64,000 bases of DNA from Gracilibacillus timonensis (GCF_900086715.1 NZ_FLKH01000008.1:124001-188000), one strand, 5' to 3'. Shown: positions 51,600-60,122, counted from the first letter of the stretch. Notes: generated from the letters alone by a model not told the origin. Numbers and translations: made by a program.

Positions 51600-53273
51600 C
51601 TATGTTAAAAAATATAATCCTACTGCCAAAAGGGCTGCACTTACCATACTGGTCAACATCTGTTTACCGCCAATCGAAAGCGATGTCTTCCAGCCTAGCT
51701 CTTTGCCAATCGTAAATAAGGTTACTAAACAAGCAGAAAGCGTAGAAGCCAAGTAAACCAGTATAAATATCTGACTAATCGACATATCCATTAAAAGACT
51801 CCCTTGTCCTTCATTTAAGACAAGCAAACCATCCTTTCTGATAAAAGAGAAGATTAAGCCCGGCGCTGCTTCTGCCGGCAAGGAAAACAATGCAAGCAAT
51901 GGCATAGCAAGCCAGCTAAAAATGGATAATATGCCGATTGTATCTAAAACAGATGCCACCAAACAAATGACTAAGAAGATGGGCATCGCCTGCAATAAAA
52001 ACTGTTTTATCACTCCTGAAAGCTTCCAAAAGAATGCCTTCCAATCTATCTTTTGTATATAAGGGAGCGGTGCTATACGTGTGAACTGATCTGCAGACTG
52101 CCGATTCCAAACTCTTGTATGGATCGCACCAACCAAAAATAACAGCAATATATAAGGCACAAATAGAAATGGTACTTGTGCCGCATTAAAAATGGATAAC
52201 GTCGCTCCTATTTGATAGCTGCATGCCGAACCAAAAGCAATCAAGGAAACACAGGATATGCGTGTACAACTGCTGCATCCTCTGCTTTGAAAAACGGCAA
52301 CGACATTACAGCCAAAGCCTGTGATTACCGGTAGTAAATCCCTTCCTGTTAACCCTATTTTACGAAGCCAAGGATCCAATGTAGTCGTGATGTGCTCTTG
52401 TATACCAATCTCTTCGGTTAGGCTTGTCATTACCCCGATCAACAGTACTACCGGAAAAGCCCACAGAAACGAATAAGAACCTAGCGTGATTAACCCGTAA
52501 TCACCTATCAACATATTTGCTAGAAAATAGGGTGCCTGATCCAGTGTTGTAATGAGAGGATCAAGCACATATTGATCCACAATTGGTTCCAGCCAGGAGA
52601 CCAATAGGTATGCGCCGATAACCGGAAGAGCAAACATTGCAAACAGGAAGAAACAAGCCAAGAGTGGACCTGCGATTGGTAAACGAAAAATAGGAAGTAA
52701 TTGGTGGACATTTGGTGAAGAAGCAGGGAGAAAACGCATAATACTTGCAGTAGCTCCCCATACTTGAGCCTGTTTGATAGCACGCATGACTTCTTCCTGC
52801 ACTGAGTCATCCATCTTTCGTGTATTTATCCAGACAACGGGTACCTGTAATAATTCCTGTACTCTATTTTGCTCCGCTGGGGATGGCGAGTACTTATCTC
52901 GATGTGTTGCCACGATGGCGATCTTTCTCCCTTTCAAATTTAATTCTGTTTGCAGTTGTTCCAATTCTTCTTTCAATTCCGTAGACTTCACGACTAGGAG
53001 AATTGTCTTTCCTTCTTGTAAGTGATCTAACGTTAGTTGAGTGTTATGGCTATCCATCTCAAATTGAAGACCTGGTAAATCGGTTAATTGGATGTTCCCA
53101 TTTAAATGACAAGGCGCCTGCAAAGCAGATATGGTAGACCCTTTTACATTACTGGCTAATGCTTTTTTCTCACCAATCAATTGTCGAAATAAGCCAGATT
53201 TCCCTACTGATTCACAGCCTACTAGCAATACTTCTGTCCATGCCACATCAGCATACTCTGCTTGCTCTAACAT
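51600..53273 (-). CDS. FeoB-like GTPase/transporter of the zinc island
   Basis: 557 residues. N-terminal G domain (about 15-170): G1 VGCESVGKSGLF, G3 LTDLPGL, but G4 reads ATHRDK where NKxD is expected. The membrane part (about 195-557) has ten or so segments with two Gate-like modules. GFGCNVVAVFQSRGCSSCTRI, then CVSLIAFGSACSY resembles the metal-conducting GFGCNVPA segment of FeoB but is richer in cysteine. It is shorter than FeoB (usually 650 or more). Start ATG 53273 overlaps the oxidoreductase stop by seven bases, so it is translationally coupled. Role inferred: metal import under zinc starvation. Confidence 0.8.
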   Translation of the reverse strand: MLEQAEYADVAWTEVLLVGCESVGKSGLFRQLIGEKKALASNVKGSTISALQAPCHLNGNIQLTDLPGLQFEMDSHNTQLTLDHLQEGKTILLVVKSTELKEELEQLQTELNLKGRKIAIVATHRDKYSPSPAEQNRVQELLQVPVVWINTRKMDDSVQEEVMRAIKQAQVWGATASIMRFLPASSPNVHQLLPIFRLPIAGPLLACFFLFAMFALPVIGAYLLVSWLEPIVDQYVLDPLITTLDQAPYFLANMLIGDYGLITLGSYSFLWAFPVVLLIGVMTSLTEEIGIQEHITTTLDPWLRKIGLTGRDLLPVITGFGCNVVAVFQSRGCSSCTRISCVSLIAFGSACSYQIGATLSIFNAAQVPFLFVPYILLLFLVGAIHTRVWNRQSADQFTRIAPLPYIQKIDWKAFFWKLSGVIKQFLLQAMPIFLVICLVASVLDTIGILSIFSWLAMPLLALFSLPAEAAPGLIFSFIRKDGLLVLNEGQGSLLMDMSISQIFILVYLASTLSACLVTLFTIGKELGWKTSLSIGGKQMLTSMVSAALLAVGLYFLT

Positions 53274-54379
53274 TGGCATTTCTCCCCGCACATGGAAAGG
53301 TCGTTTAAATAGAAATTCTCCTGTTGATACGCCTCGATAACGGACAAATCTAAACCTAACTGTTCCCCTATTGCTTCCGCTATAACCGCAAACCGCTGGC
53401 GGAATTTATAAATATAACAAAAGATATGGTCGTTATGCCGTAGCTCAGGGCCAGTCAGAAACAATCCTGACGTCTCCACGGATTCGTCTGATTCATTCAG
53501 CAGCGCCTTATGATGTGTTCCACGTTTTACTAAGTTTTCAATAATCATCGTACTGCCCGCAAATCCAGTAGCTAGAATCGGTTTTTCACTGCTGAAATAG
53601 ACGTCTCCGTCACTAGCAAAAACGTAATAGCCTTTCTCATCTGCTTCCAGCCATTCTACTGTCTTATGCCCCGCCAGCGTAAACCATTCAGAATCTAACA
53701 ATGGATGAACTCGCTGATAGGTATAAGGGGATAAGGCAATACTAGGATCACTACTTTCTAATTCCCATGAATGGCTATTGGAAATTACTGTAACCTTTTT
53801 GCCAAGCTTTCCTAGTTGATAAGCTGCATCCATGCCACTTTCATAACCGCCAATAACGATAAAATCATCTCCAGTCAACTCCTCCCAAGAAGAAATATGA
53901 CTATTGTGAATAGCAAACTCCGCTCCCGGAAATGGGTTCATATCTGGATATTGATATTCTCCCGCAGCCCAGACCAGAAAGCGACTTTGATAGACTCCCG
54001 ATGACGTCTCCACAGTGAAAAGGTTGCCCTTTTTTTCAATATGCTTTACCTCTACCCCTCGTTTAATCGGAATCGAGAAATGATTGGCAATGACTTGTAA
54101 ATAACCAGCATAATCCTTGCCGCTAGGATGTTCCATAGCAAGGGTATACGCCGGTGAAGTCTTTGGAACAATCGCATTCAAATCGGTCTGGCCAAATCCC
54201 CGTGCCGGAAAAGAGGGCGTAATAAACCGCATTTCCTCCGGCCAGCGTAAAAAGGACGCCCCTACTTCTTCTTTTTCTAAGACCAAATAGGACGAACATT
54301 CCATTTGTTGTAGTATAGAGGCTACACCTATTCCAGAAGGACCTGCTCCTACGATAATGACATCATATAGATTATCCAT
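53267..54379 (-). CDS. FAD-dependent NAD(P)H oxidoreductase with Cys-rich tail
   Basis: 370 residues. FAD motif VIIVGAGPSGIGVAS near residue 7; second Rossmann motif FIVIGGYESGMDAAYQLGKLGKKVTVI near 165-190. Between them LRWPEEMRFITPSFPARGFG resembles YpdA/flavin-monooxygenase-like proteins. It ends MCGEKCQC, a three-cysteine tail that could hold a metal ion. ATG 54377-54379 with GGAGG; a Zur-type site is at 54394-54408. It sits between a His-rich COG0523 protein and the FeoB-like transporter. Substrate unknown. Confidence 0.8.
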   Translation of the reverse strand: MDNLYDVIIVGAGPSGIGVASILQQMECSSYLVLEKEEVGASFLRWPEEMRFITPSFPARGFGQTDLNAIVPKTSPAYTLAMEHPSGKDYAGYLQVIANHFSIPIKRGVEVKHIEKKGNLFTVETSSGVYQSRFLVWAAGEYQYPDMNPFPGAEFAIHNSHISSWEELTGDDFIVIGGYESGMDAAYQLGKLGKKVTVISNSHSWELESSDPSIALSPYTYQRVHPLLDSEWFTLAGHKTVEWLEADEKGYYVFASDGDVYFSSEKPILATGFAGSTMIIENLVKRGTHHKALLNESDESVETSGLFLTGPELRHNDHIFCYIYKFRQRFAVIAEAIGEQLGLDLSVIEAYQQENFYLNDLSMCGEKCQC

Positions 54380-54393
54380 AGCAACCTCCTCAT

Positions 54394-54408
54394 TCGAAAT
54401 CATTACGA
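54394..54408. promoter_or_regulatory. Zur-type operator before the FAD oxidoreductase
   Basis: TCGAAATCATTACGA differs by one base from the Zur consensus TCGTAATnATTACGA. It lies in the 45-base gap between COG0523 gene 3 and the FAD oxidoreductase and overlaps a possible internal -10. Confidence 0.7.
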
Positions 54409-54424
54409 TTTAAATCTTAAAAAG

Positions 54425-55387
54425 TTAAGCAAGGCAATATTGAAAACCGGTTTCCAGCTCCTTATTATCCAGCTGCTTTCCAATAAATACAACCTCACTT
54501 TGTCGTTTTTCATTAGGTGCCCATTCGTCTCCCTCTGTACCAGCGAAGAGCATATGCACGCCTTGGAATACCACTTTTCTATCCATCTGTTTGATATAAA
54601 GTACTCCTTTGTAACGATACAAGCTTTCCCCTTTCATCTGGACTAAATAGGCAAACCATTTATTCACCTTATCGATATCCAACGGACGATCTTCCTGTAA
54701 GACGAAAGAGGTAACTGGACTATGATGATGGTGATGGGTGTCTGTCAAGAGATCCGGATCCATGTTCAACGCATTTTCAACAGCAAAAGATTTCGTCCCG
54801 ATTAATTCACTGCTGTCCACCTTGGCATTTGTCGTATAAAACTTTTTGGCATTTGGATTCATGCTAATTAATTGTTGTTTCAACGCTTCTTTCTCATCAT
54901 TCGTAATAAGATCGATCTTATTGACCAGCAATTTATCAGCAAAGGCAATTTGTTGAGCCGGCTCTTCTTCCTCTAAATGTTGTCCAATATGCTTGGCATC
55001 TACCATCGTAATCACACTGTCAATCTCGAAGGACGCCGCGGTTTGCTCATCCATCAGAAAAGTTTGAATCACGGGAGCGGGGGTAGCCATTCCAGTTGTT
55101 TCGATCACAACACGATCGATTGTATCCTCTTGCTTCTGCAAATCGGCCAATAACCGAATTAAATCACCACGCACATTACAGCAAATACAACCACTGTTAA
55201 TTTCCACAATTTCTTCGTTTGTGGATACCACCAGCTGACTGTCAATTGATGTGTCACCGAATTCATTAATAATAACAGCCGTCTTTTGCTCAGATAGATC
55301 GTGTAACAAATTGTTTAACAATGTGGTCTTCCCAGCACCTAAAAAACCGGTTAAAATCGTTACCGGAATCTGGGTATCTTGTACCAA
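54425..55387 (-). CDS. COG0523 metal GTPase 3, with His5 stretch
   Basis: 320 residues, a different subclass from GTPases 1 and 2. Walker [16 protein letters not shown] near 13, INEFGDTSID, metal motif SGCICCNVRGDL near 65, ETTGMATPAPVIQ and VNKIDLI near 155. THHHHHSP near 215 is a metal-binding loop. The C-terminal domain is short. TTG at 55385-55387 after AGGAGG. First gene of the minus-strand operon; the MITE at 55436-55586 lies 48 bases upstream. Confidence 0.92.
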   Translation of the reverse strand: MVQDTQIPVTILTGFLGAGKTTLLNNLLHDLSEQKTAVIINEFGDTSIDSQLVVSTNEEIVEINSGCICCNVRGDLIRLLADLQKQEDTIDRVVIETTGMATPAPVIQTFLMDEQTAASFEIDSVITMVDAKHIGQHLEEEEPAQQIAFADKLLVNKIDLITNDEKEALKQQLISMNPNAKKFYTTNAKVDSSELIGTKSFAVENALNMDPDLLTDTHHHHHSPVTSFVLQEDRPLDIDKVNKWFAYLVQMKGESLYRYKGVLYIKQMDRKVVFQGVHMLFAGTEGDEWAPNEKRQSEVVFIGKQLDNKELETGFQYCLA

Positions 55388-55435
55388 TGTTGTTCCTCCT
55401 TGCTCAGCCTATTTTAGGTAAAGTGAGACTGTTAC

Positions 55436-55586
55436 TATATAAGTTGAACTTATAAATGTAACAAATATCTGTGATAAGTAAATCTTTGCTCACATTATTT
55501 CCTGATAATCTAGTTTGATCCATTCGTGTGAATGACCATTCACACGAATGGATCAAGAGCACCTATCGGATAATTCAACTTATATA
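55436..55586 (-). repeat. MITE-like repeat, copy 2, upstream of the zinc-island operon
   Basis: Ends TATATAAGTTGAA (55436-55448) and TTCAACTTATATA (55574-55586) are inverted copies. Interior matches copy 1 at 1880-2065 in inverted orientation. A 42-base palindrome lies at 55515-55556. On the minus strand the right end shows TTGTTA, 17 bases, TATATA, a promoter-like pair about 42 bases upstream of the start of COG0523 gene 3. Confidence 0.85.
55515..55556. repeat. Perfect 20-base-arm palindrome
   Basis: TTGATCCATTCGTGTGAATG is followed by AC and then its exact complement, ending at 55556. It is part of MITE copy 2. Confidence 0.95.
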
Positions 55587-55604
55587 GTTGGATTTTTGCT
55601 GCAC

Positions 55605-55726
55605 AGGACATGCTAATGCTGGCGTTGTGGTCGTCGCAGCACTGCTTAGTTATAAAAACTCCTGCCTCAACCCTCAGAAGAAAACTCCAAACAGGAGACC
55701 CAATCTTTCATAGATCATTAGCATGC
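55605..55726 (-). repeat. Palindromic stretch with a motif shared with 7339-7575
   Basis: CATGCTAATG (55609-55618) and CATTAGCATG (55716-55725) are inverted arms. Its minus strand contains CAACGCCAGCATTAGCATG, then TCCTGTGC, close to CAACGCCAACACTAGTACGT, then CCTGTAC at 7424-7449. The whole is the 3' region of rpsN2 and also holds its terminator. Confidence 0.5.
55653..55697 (-). terminator. Terminator after rpsN2
   Basis: On the minus strand CTCCTG (55692-55697) and CAGGAG (55659-55664) close a large loop and are followed by TTTTTAT. Confidence 0.5.
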
Positions 55727-55793
55727 AACAGAGCAGCGGTCATCATTGCGACAGCCTTCCACTACATGACAGATTCTGTTTGAAACAAACCAT

Positions 55794-56063
55794 TTACCAG
55801 CTCGACTTTTTCACACCAGGAATTTGTCCTTTGTGGGCATATTCTCTAAAGGCAATTCGGGACATTTTGAACTTTCTCATATAGCCTCGTGGTCTTCCGG
55901 TTACCTCACAGCGATTTTTTAGACGAGTAGGTGAAGAATCTCGTGGCAGCTTGCGTAGTGCCTCATAATCTCCCTTTTCCTTTAGTTCTCTTCTCAACTC
56001 TGCATATTGCGCCACCTTTTCCTGACGCTTCTTTTCTTTTGCGATTTTGGACTTTTTAGCCAT
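55794..56063 (-). CDS. rpsN2: Zinc-independent 30S ribosomal protein S14 paralogue RpsN2
   Basis: 89 residues, [17 protein letters not shown], ending GVKKSSW. The zinc-type S14 carries CxxC...CxxC in a 61-residue chain; here only one cysteine is left ([16 protein letters not shown]), so this is the C-minus form that replaces the zinc form during zinc starvation, as YhzA in B. subtilis. ATG 56061-56063 follows AAGGAG. A promoter TTTACA, 17 bases, TATACT and a weak Zur-like site at 56173-56187 lie upstream. Confidence 0.93.
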   Translation of the reverse strand: MAKKSKIAKEKKRQEKVAQYAELRRELKEKGDYEALRKLPRDSSPTRLKNRCEVTGRPRGYMRKFKMSRIAFREYAHKGQIPGVKKSSW

Positions 56064-56144
56064 GTTATTTATACTCCTTTCGATATCATATCTTCTATTG
56101 TTCATGCAAGCTTGATTCATTCAAAATAATGACGTATTGACATA

Positions 56145-56187
56145 GTATACTTGATTCTTCATCAAATGTAAATAGTAATTGTTTCGT
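56145..56187 (-). promoter_or_regulatory. rpsN2 promoter with a weak Zur-like site
   Basis: On the minus strand TTTACA, 17 bases and TATACT form a promoter. Just upstream, TAGTAATTGTTTCGT at 56173-56187 matches about 10 or 11 of 14 defined bases of the Zur consensus. Confidence 0.4.
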
Positions 56188-56225
56188 TTTACATAGAGAA
56201 GTAGTCCATCAGCAAGTGGGCGTAA

Positions 56226-57122
56226 TTAAAATGAATCTTCCACGAAGTCACTGATCACACCTATCGCTGCCTTGTTTCCCTCGCTGGCCGCAATAATAAG
56301 CTGAGGGGGACCCGAAGCATTATCGCCAGCCGCATAAATCCCTTTTATACTTGTCCGCCCGTAACTATCTGTTTGAATACCTCCCATTTCATTCATTTCT
56401 AAACCAAGACGCTCGGCAAACGGGGCAGCCTGCTGCATATCATAGGAAACAAACCCTGCCTCTCGTTCCAGCTCCTTGCCGTTCTTAAATTGAATTTTCT
56501 TTAATTGTCCATTTTCACTTTGCAAACGTAAAATCTCATCTTCCAACACTTGGATTTGTTTTTGTGCTAGTATCTCTTTTTCTTCTGTAGAGAGGGTTTC
56601 TTTTCCATTAGTGCATACCACAATATCTTTGTTCCAATTGGAGAACATTTTGACTCCATGAAAAACAGGTCCGCGCTCAGCAATATAGACTAACGGCGTA
56701 TCCTTTAATTCCCATCCATCACAGAAAGGACAGGCAAACAAGCTGGTCCCATAGACATCATGAATACCTTCTATATCTGGAAGGACATCCTTTAAACCTG
56801 TTGCGAGTATCATGGTTTTGACCCTATACTCCTGATCATCGTTGGTTCGAATAGAGAACACATCTTCTGATGGGATAATATCGTTTACCCGTTTCTTTTG
56901 ATAAGATATCGCATCATATTTATTTAAATCTGCGTGAGCTGCCTTTCTAAAATCAGCCGGTTGAATGCCATCCCTTGTAATAAAATTATGAGATTCCTGT
57001 GTTACCGCATTACGTGGGGTGCCATCATCCAATAACAACACGGTTTTCTTCCCCCTGGCTAAGACGAGCGAGGCGTTTAAACCTGCCGGACCTCCTCCAA
57101 TAACAGCACAATCGTATAACAT
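56226..57122 (-). CDS. Thioredoxin-reductase-like FAD oxidoreductase under Zur control
   Basis: 298 residues. FAD motif VIGGGPAGLNASLVLARGKKTVLLLD near residue 8, active-site-type CPFCDGWE near 133 with the CxxC spacing of thioredoxin reductase, and the second FAD motif GIYAAGDNASG near 265. The NADPH-binding segment reads YIAERGPVFHGV, without the usual GGGxSA. ATG follows GGAGG. The promoter holds a perfect Zur palindrome (57184-57198). Natural substrate unknown. Confidence 0.86.
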   Translation of the reverse strand: MLYDCAVIGGGPAGLNASLVLARGKKTVLLLDDGTPRNAVTQESHNFITRDGIQPADFRKAAHADLNKYDAISYQKKRVNDIIPSEDVFSIRTNDDQEYRVKTMILATGLKDVLPDIEGIHDVYGTSLFACPFCDGWELKDTPLVYIAERGPVFHGVKMFSNWNKDIVVCTNGKETLSTEEKEILAQKQIQVLEDEILRLQSENGQLKKIQFKNGKELEREAGFVSYDMQQAAPFAERLGLEMNEMGGIQTDSYGRTSIKGIYAAGDNASGPPQLIIAASEGNKAAIGVISDFVEDSF

Positions 57123-57177
57123 GACACTCTCCTCCTTATTAGCTTAGCGCAAAATGAATTCTACAAAAGCTGAATTC

Positions 57178-57206
57178 ATTATATCGTAATCATTACGATT
57201 TGAAAA
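57178..57206 (-). promoter_or_regulatory. Promoter with a perfect Zur operator in its spacer
   Basis: On the minus strand: TTTTCA (-35), a 17-base spacer AATCGTAATGATTACGA, TATAAT (-10). The palindrome TCGTAATCATTACGA occupies 57184-57198. It fits the Zur consensus exactly. Confidence 0.9.
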
Positions 57207-57292
57207 GTAACTTATCCTATACTTAAAATACGATAACTCAGTAATAGTTTCTCATATATATAATAATGAAAGAATTGTTAGGATGAATACAT

Positions 57293-57330
57293 AAAAAAAC
57301 CGTGCCTCTTCATATAGGAGGCACGGTTTT
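57293..57330. terminator. Terminator downstream of catalase
   Basis: AAAAACCGTGCCTC and GAGGCACGGTTTT pair around CTTCATATAG; T or A runs on both sides. Confidence 0.9.
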
Positions 57331-57336
57331 CGAATA

Positions 57337-58935
57337 TCAATAGGGGTCCGCTTCATGTCCTAAATCTTCCGCATGCTTAGGAGCTTGTTCTGCATCTGCT
57401 GCACCTAATGGATTATGACTGGTTCCCTGCTTCATGGTTTGTGCTAAGCCTTCGCGCAGGCGCCGGCCATATTCTTCATCTGCTTCTTCCGCTAAGCTAA
57501 TCATTTTATCCTGGATACGCTGATCACAAGTCGATAAATCACCGATCAAGTTGGCTAATAATTCATCCTTCTCCCAATCTTTAAACTGTCGAAAGGTTTG
57601 CCCAGCCTGTTTGGTATTGTCGTGGCGATCAATTGATTCTCTGACAAGATTCCCCTCTACATGAGGTGTGTATTCTTTCCCAACCTGCTCTGCTTCCTCC
57701 AGACCGCCTAATACAGATGGTTCATAATTTACATGGGGGTTTTGTCCCGGTGCTTTATCATTTTGTTGACGGAGTTGACCGCCTTCCTGGTTGGTTGCTA
57801 CACGTTTTTTTGCGGCATTGACAGGAACTTGCAGGTAATTGGCCCCGACACGATAACGCTGGGTATCTGAATAAGAAAAGGTACGACCCTGCAGCATTTT
57901 GTCATCAGAAAAATCGAGGCCATCTACCAAAACCCCGGTTCCAAATGCAGCCTGTTCTACTTCGGTAAAATAGTTCTCTGGATTTTTGTTTAATACCATT
58001 TTTCCCACTGGCAGCCATGGGAAAGTATCTTCAGGCCACAGTTTGGTATCATCTAATGGATCAAAATCAAGTTCCGGATGGTCATCATCAGACATAATTT
58101 GTACGAATAGCTCCCATTCTGGATAATCTCCGTTTTCGATCGCATCATATAAATCCTGTGTGGCGTGATTGAAATTTTCACCTTGAATCTCTGCAGCTTC
58201 TTTAGCAGTTAAATTTTTAATTCCTTGCTTCGGCTCCCAATGATATTTGACGAGAACCGCCTCCCCATCCTGATTGACCCATTTATACGTGTTCACCCCA
58301 GAACCCTGCATCATACGATAATTGGCAGGGATTCCCCATGGTGAATAGATAAATGTCACCATATGGAAAGATTCTGGGGAATTGGCACAGAAATCAAAGA
58401 AGCGCTCGGCATCCTGGATATTCGTGACTGGATCTGGACGAAAAGCGTGAATCATATCGGGAAACTTCATTGCGTCCCGAATAAAGAAGATTTTTATGTT
58501 ATTGCCCACAAGATCCCAGTTGCCGTCTTCCGTGTAAAATTTCACCGCAAAACCACGAGGGTCCCGGACCGTTTCTGGGGAATGGTTGCCATGAACGACC
58601 GTGGAAAAGCGGACAAATACCGGTGTTTGTTTTCCTTTATCCTGAAAAACTTTCGCTCTAGTATATTTAGATACTGACTCCTCACCAGCTGTGCCATATG
58701 TTTCAAAATAACCATGTGCACCAGCACCACGAGCATGCACAATACGTTCCGGCACCTTCTCACGATCAAAGTGACTGATTTTTTCAATAAAATCATAATT
58801 CTCCAACGTGGCTGGACCGCGATTACTGACGGTACGAATATTTTGATTGTTCGTGACAGGGTGTCCTTGGCGGGTGGTTAAGGTTTGATCATTCTCCTGA
58901 CTCGCTGGATTAGTTGATTTCTCTTTTTCAGACAT
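57337..58935 (-). CDS. Haem catalase
   Basis: 532 residues. Distal His in [16 protein letters not shown] near 65-80, [20 protein letters not shown] near 145, proximal Tyr region [22 protein letters not shown] near 350. Small-subunit type of monofunctional catalase (KatA-like). Converts hydrogen peroxide into water and oxygen. On the minus strand upstream are GGTTAA and TGGTAA at about 12 bases (58977-58999), like a weak sigma-B promoter. No PerR box was visible. Confidence 0.95.
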   Translation of the reverse strand: MSEKEKSTNPASQENDQTLTTRQGHPVTNNQNIRTVSNRGPATLENYDFIEKISHFDREKVPERIVHARGAGAHGYFETYGTAGEESVSKYTRAKVFQDKGKQTPVFVRFSTVVHGNHSPETVRDPRGFAVKFYTEDGNWDLVGNNIKIFFIRDAMKFPDMIHAFRPDPVTNIQDAERFFDFCANSPESFHMVTFIYSPWGIPANYRMMQGSGVNTYKWVNQDGEAVLVKYHWEPKQGIKNLTAKEAAEIQGENFNHATQDLYDAIENGDYPEWELFVQIMSDDDHPELDFDPLDDTKLWPEDTFPWLPVGKMVLNKNPENYFTEVEQAAFGTGVLVDGLDFSDDKMLQGRTFSYSDTQRYRVGANYLQVPVNAAKKRVATNQEGGQLRQQNDKAPGQNPHVNYEPSVLGGLEEAEQVGKEYTPHVEGNLVRESIDRHDNTKQAGQTFRQFKDWEKDELLANLIGDLSTCDQRIQDKMISLAEEADEEYGRRLREGLAQTMKQGTSHNPLGAADAEQAPKHAEDLGHEADPY

Positions 58936-59048
58936 AGGTTGGGCCTCATTTCGTTATAGATTTCTTTCTTTAGCTTTACCAATACAAATAAAATTAACCG
59001 TTCTTTTTAAAGTGCGCGAGAAAGTAAATGGCAGATCATACAAATCAA

Positions 59049-59125
59049 TTGTTTTCCTGCTTAAACACTGGTATGATAAGCAAAGCATGACGTGGTTCGA
59101 AACCATCCCACGTTAAAAAACTAGG
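59049..59125 (+). promoter_or_regulatory. queT promoter and preQ1-I riboswitch
   Basis: Promoter TTGTTT (59049-59054), 17 bases, TATGAT (59072-59077). The aptamer begins ACGTGG (59090), then TTCGAAACCATC, CCACGT (59108-59113) and TAAAAAACTAGGAGG. Stem, C-rich loop and AAAAAACTAG tail are as in preQ1-I. The ribosome binding site GGAGG is part of the tail, which predicts control of translation. Confidence 0.85.
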
Positions 59126-59138
59126 AGGAAGATAGAAC

Positions 59139-59621
59139 ATGAATATAAAAACGCTTGTGATTAACGGGATCGTTGCAGCGCTATATGTTGCCGTATCCTT
59201 ATTAGTCTCTCCAGTCGCATTCGGTGCGATTCAATTCCGGATATCAGAGATGTTTAACCATTTAGTAATCTTTGATAAACGGTTCTTTTTTGGGATTACA
59301 ATTGGAGTATTTGTCTCTAATTTGTTTTCCATGGCGGGAGGACTAGATCTTTTATTCGGAACGGCACATACCGCTATTTCATTAGGAATTATTATTTTCT
59401 TAAAGAAATATATTAAAAACACGCTGGTGCTATTATTCTTGAATACATTGATTTTTAGTTTTAATATGTTTATTATTGCTTTTATGCTGAACATTGCATT
59501 GGAACTCCCTTTCTTCTTCACATGGCTTACCACAGGGATTAGTGAGTTGATTGTGTTATTGATTGGTATTCCTATTTTTTATATGATCTATAAACGAATC
59601 TTTGCTAATAAAATCGCATAA
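59139..59621 (+). CDS. queT: Queuosine precursor transporter QueT
   Basis: 160 residues with five or six membrane segments (TLVINGIVAALYVAVSLLVSPVAFG, FFFGITIGVFVSNLFS, and others). FGAIQFRISEMFNHLVIFDKRF is characteristic of the QueT family, S components of ECF transporters for the preQ0/preQ1 bases. A preQ1-I riboswitch overlaps its ribosome binding site. Confidence 0.92.
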   Translation: MNIKTLVINGIVAALYVAVSLLVSPVAFGAIQFRISEMFNHLVIFDKRFFFGITIGVFVSNLFSMAGGLDLLFGTAHTAISLGIIIFLKKYIKNTLVLLFLNTLIFSFNMFIIAFMLNIALELPFFFTWLTTGISELIVLLIGIPIFYMIYKRIFANKIA

Positions 59622-59634
59622 AAGGCATTAAGAA

Positions 59635-59663
59635 AAACCGGGCCAAATTCGCCCGGTCCTTTG
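59635..59663 (+). terminator. Terminator after queT
   Basis: ACCGGGC...GCCCGGT with AAATTC in the loop, followed by CCTTTG; A run on the left. Confidence 0.7.
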
Positions 59664-59757
59664 CCGACCACTCAAAGCAGCCACTGAACTGGCGATAAGA
59701 TAGATTATGTTAAGTAGCCCACTTTCCTTAGTGGTGAGTTTGACCGGATTTTTTGTG

Positions 59758-59891
59758 CTAGGCGAGCGCTGCGGGAATATGCTGCGCTTTCCATGGGGAC
59801 GGCTTCAGCTAACTAAAAAGAAAAGCACTTTTTAGTGGATCTTCAGCTCGTCCTGTTCCCATAGGAGTCTCCGCATATTCCCTCCGCTAGG
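59758..59891. repeat. Palindromic repeat element A
   Basis: Ends CTAGGCGAGCGCTGCGGGAA and TTCCCTCCGCTAGG are imperfect inverted copies; inner parts CTTTCCATGGGGACGG and CTGTTCCCATAGGAGTCTCC also pair. A hairpin CTAAAAAG/CTTTTTAG is in the centre. Noncoding. Same architecture as element B. GC-richer than neighbours. Confidence 0.65.
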
Positions 59892-60122
59892 TAAAAGTAC
59901 AACAATGGTTGTTACTGCTAGAATGAAGGGTTCTAGGTACCTAGACAGTGTTGTAGCGAAAGGAGAAAATCGTCAGCTGATTCTTCGGTTGCGTAATGAT
60001 CATGCTACAAATATAAAAGTCATAACGTAGGATCAAACCGTTCTCAGAAAAAGGTTATGCGGTTTGCTTATTGGCAGAAATATAGTGTCTGGAACACTTC
60101 ATCTTCGCAACCATTCGATTGT

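Noticed and set aside
55387-55435. Zur box directly before COG0523 gene 3
   Set aside because: No sequence resembling TCGTAATnATTACGA was found in this interval or in the repeat upstream.
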